From assembly GCF_947499265.1 (NCBI RefSeq), contig NZ_CANMNK010000009.1:91314-155313 (forward strand): a DNA stretch of 64,000 nucleotides, read 5' to 3'. A program made the translations under genes and the position numbers. Positions 63,190-64,000 of this stretch are shown piece after piece. Position 1 is the stretch's first letter. Every line of letters starts with the position of its first letter. Under the pieces are notes generated by a model, which did no database searches, was not told the DNA's origin, and saw only the letters and a program-made list of their open reading frames with translations. The DNA is from an uncultured Roseobacter sp. Its GTDB lineage: Bacteria > Pseudomonadota > Alphaproteobacteria > Rhodobacterales > Rhodobacteraceae.

Positions 63190-63573
63190 ATGACATCGGC
63201 AAATCTGCACAATGAAGCGTCCGGTCAGTTGAATCGCCAGGATCAACCTCCTCCTACGCTATGGACGAGCCAGATCAGAGGTCGGGCCGAAAGCGCGCTG
63301 GATTGTGAAACATCGGTTTCATTAGCATGCCACCTCAATCCCATCTTTGAAATGGCCGAGGATTGGGCCGTTCTGATTCAGTCTCTGAAAAAACAGTATT
63401 TCAGCCTTGTCTTTAAGGAAGGCCAGTTGACGTTGTTCAATGATGTAACAGGGACCGATCTCTGTACTTGTGCGTCACTGGGAATTGAGTTTGCTACATT
63501 GAAGGATCGGTTAGGCAAGCCCAGCGTTCGGGCGCCGTCTGGCAGGTTTATCTCCAAAAAATACCGATCATAG
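63190..63573 (+). CDS. Hypothetical protein
   Basis: Protein of 127 residues from ATG 63190 (MTSANLHNEASGQLNRQ); the track adds 17. Soluble, no signal, with FEMAEDWAVLIQSLKKQYFSLVFKEGQLTLFNDVTGTDLC a mixed alpha/beta segment. No family recognised. Single gene. Confidence 0.5.
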   Translation: MTSANLHNEASGQLNRQDQPPPTLWTSQIRGRAESALDCETSVSLACHLNPIFEMAEDWAVLIQSLKKQYFSLVFKEGQLTLFNDVTGTDLCTCASLGIEFATLKDRLGKPSVRAPSGRFISKKYRS

Positions 63574-64000
63574 CAGGCCTGCCAGCTCACATTTCCTACG
63601 TTCACTCAATCTATGCCAATCCATCAGTTCCCGCGCAGTTCGTCGCTTCGCGTCAGGCGTCTGCTGTTTCTATGGCGTCACAGACTTGGATTACTTCACG
63701 TTGGAGACTAGCAAGAGAGATGACAAAGATCAGAATTCGCTATGACTTTGTTTTCTCCAGATAGGGAATCTCAACAAAGCGGCCTCTTCATATGACAATC
63801 CGACATCAACTGTCCGATTTTTTTTGTTAGTGAGACTGCGAGATATGAAAAAAACATTTGCTTAGCATTTTGAAATGTTGAGATTCACATTTCGCTGAGT
63901 TTTTGGATGTTTGAGGATCTTGTCTAACGTCAGCACCAATGGGACAGTTTAGGCTAATTTGATAAGAGAGGGTTTCTGGCACATCGTAACCACCAAGGCG
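63574..64000. other. Window end, no gene seen
   Basis: About 430 bases, AT-rich from 63690. The last 80 bases look like the start of another unit or of an insertion sequence, but are cut by the window edge. Confidence 0.4.

Noticed and set aside
63920-64000. Possible left end of an insertion sequence (tgtctaacgtcagcaccaatggg...)
   Set aside because: Gut impression only; the element would lie outside the window and no inverted repeat can be checked.

Overview
The window looks like the chromosome of a marine Roseobacter-group alphaproteobacterium (Rhodobacteraceae) with aerobic anoxygenic photosynthesis. The evidence is an LH2 light-harvesting operon (pucBA-pucC), a ChpT phosphotransferase, ornithine-lipid genes olsBA, an L21 ribosomal protein with a C-terminal extension, and the core order rplU-rpmA ... 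obgE-proB-proA and rpsB-tsf. The genus is inferred from gene content only.

Layout. 1-11.5 kb is chromosomal backbone. It holds a membrane GGDEF/EAL protein, an amino-acid:sodium symporter paired with a universal stress protein, and a WYL regulator divergent from three small genes, two of which resemble free-standing NIF3/CutA (PII-like) domains. A hypothetical membrane protein follows, then pucB-pucA-hairpin-pucC and a translationally coupled gene for a protein with eight 25-residue tandem repeats.

11.77-45.51 kb is accessory DNA organised around one tRNA-Ser(CGA) at 37,992-38,081. A 16-bp copy of the tRNA 3' end at 11,769 and a P4-type integrase beside the tRNA delimit a ~26 kb left island. 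A 46-bp copy of the tRNA 5' half at 45,469 delimits a ~7.4 kb right island. The left island carries a putative D-glutamate module (DUF1611 and alanine-racemase-like proteins, plus a GltS symporter further away), a secreted Cys-rich repeat protein, and a FecR-like protein next to a CHASE2-GGDEF-EAL protein. It also has an extra lipid A acyltransferase, an IS3 remnant, a high-GC block of SRPBCC proteins, hydrolases and two TetR regulators in two divergent half-operons, a DUF262 + HEPN pair that looks like a defence system, and two tyrosine recombinases with excisionase-like genes. The right island carries a serine recombinase, an FRG-domain protein, several membrane or secreted proteins of unknown function, and an SRAP gene interrupted by one in-frame TGA.

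45.5-64 kb is backbone again: two DUF2059-type secreted proteins, rplU-rpmA, GNAT-LysE-GNAT, obgE-proB-proA, chpT (convergent), a DUF3553 protein, olsB-olsA, a secreted PA14-like protein, rpsB-tsf with a strong terminator, aroQ, a membrane c-type-haem sensor without an output domain, a Tat-exported oligopeptide-type binding protein and an unknown small gene. The last ~430 bases hold no supported gene.

Strongest candidates for undescribed biology are the puc-linked 25-residue repeat protein, the WYL-controlled pair of NIF3/CutA-like proteins, the symmetrical SRPBCC/TetR cluster, the DUF262-HEPN pair and the tRNA-Ser double island.
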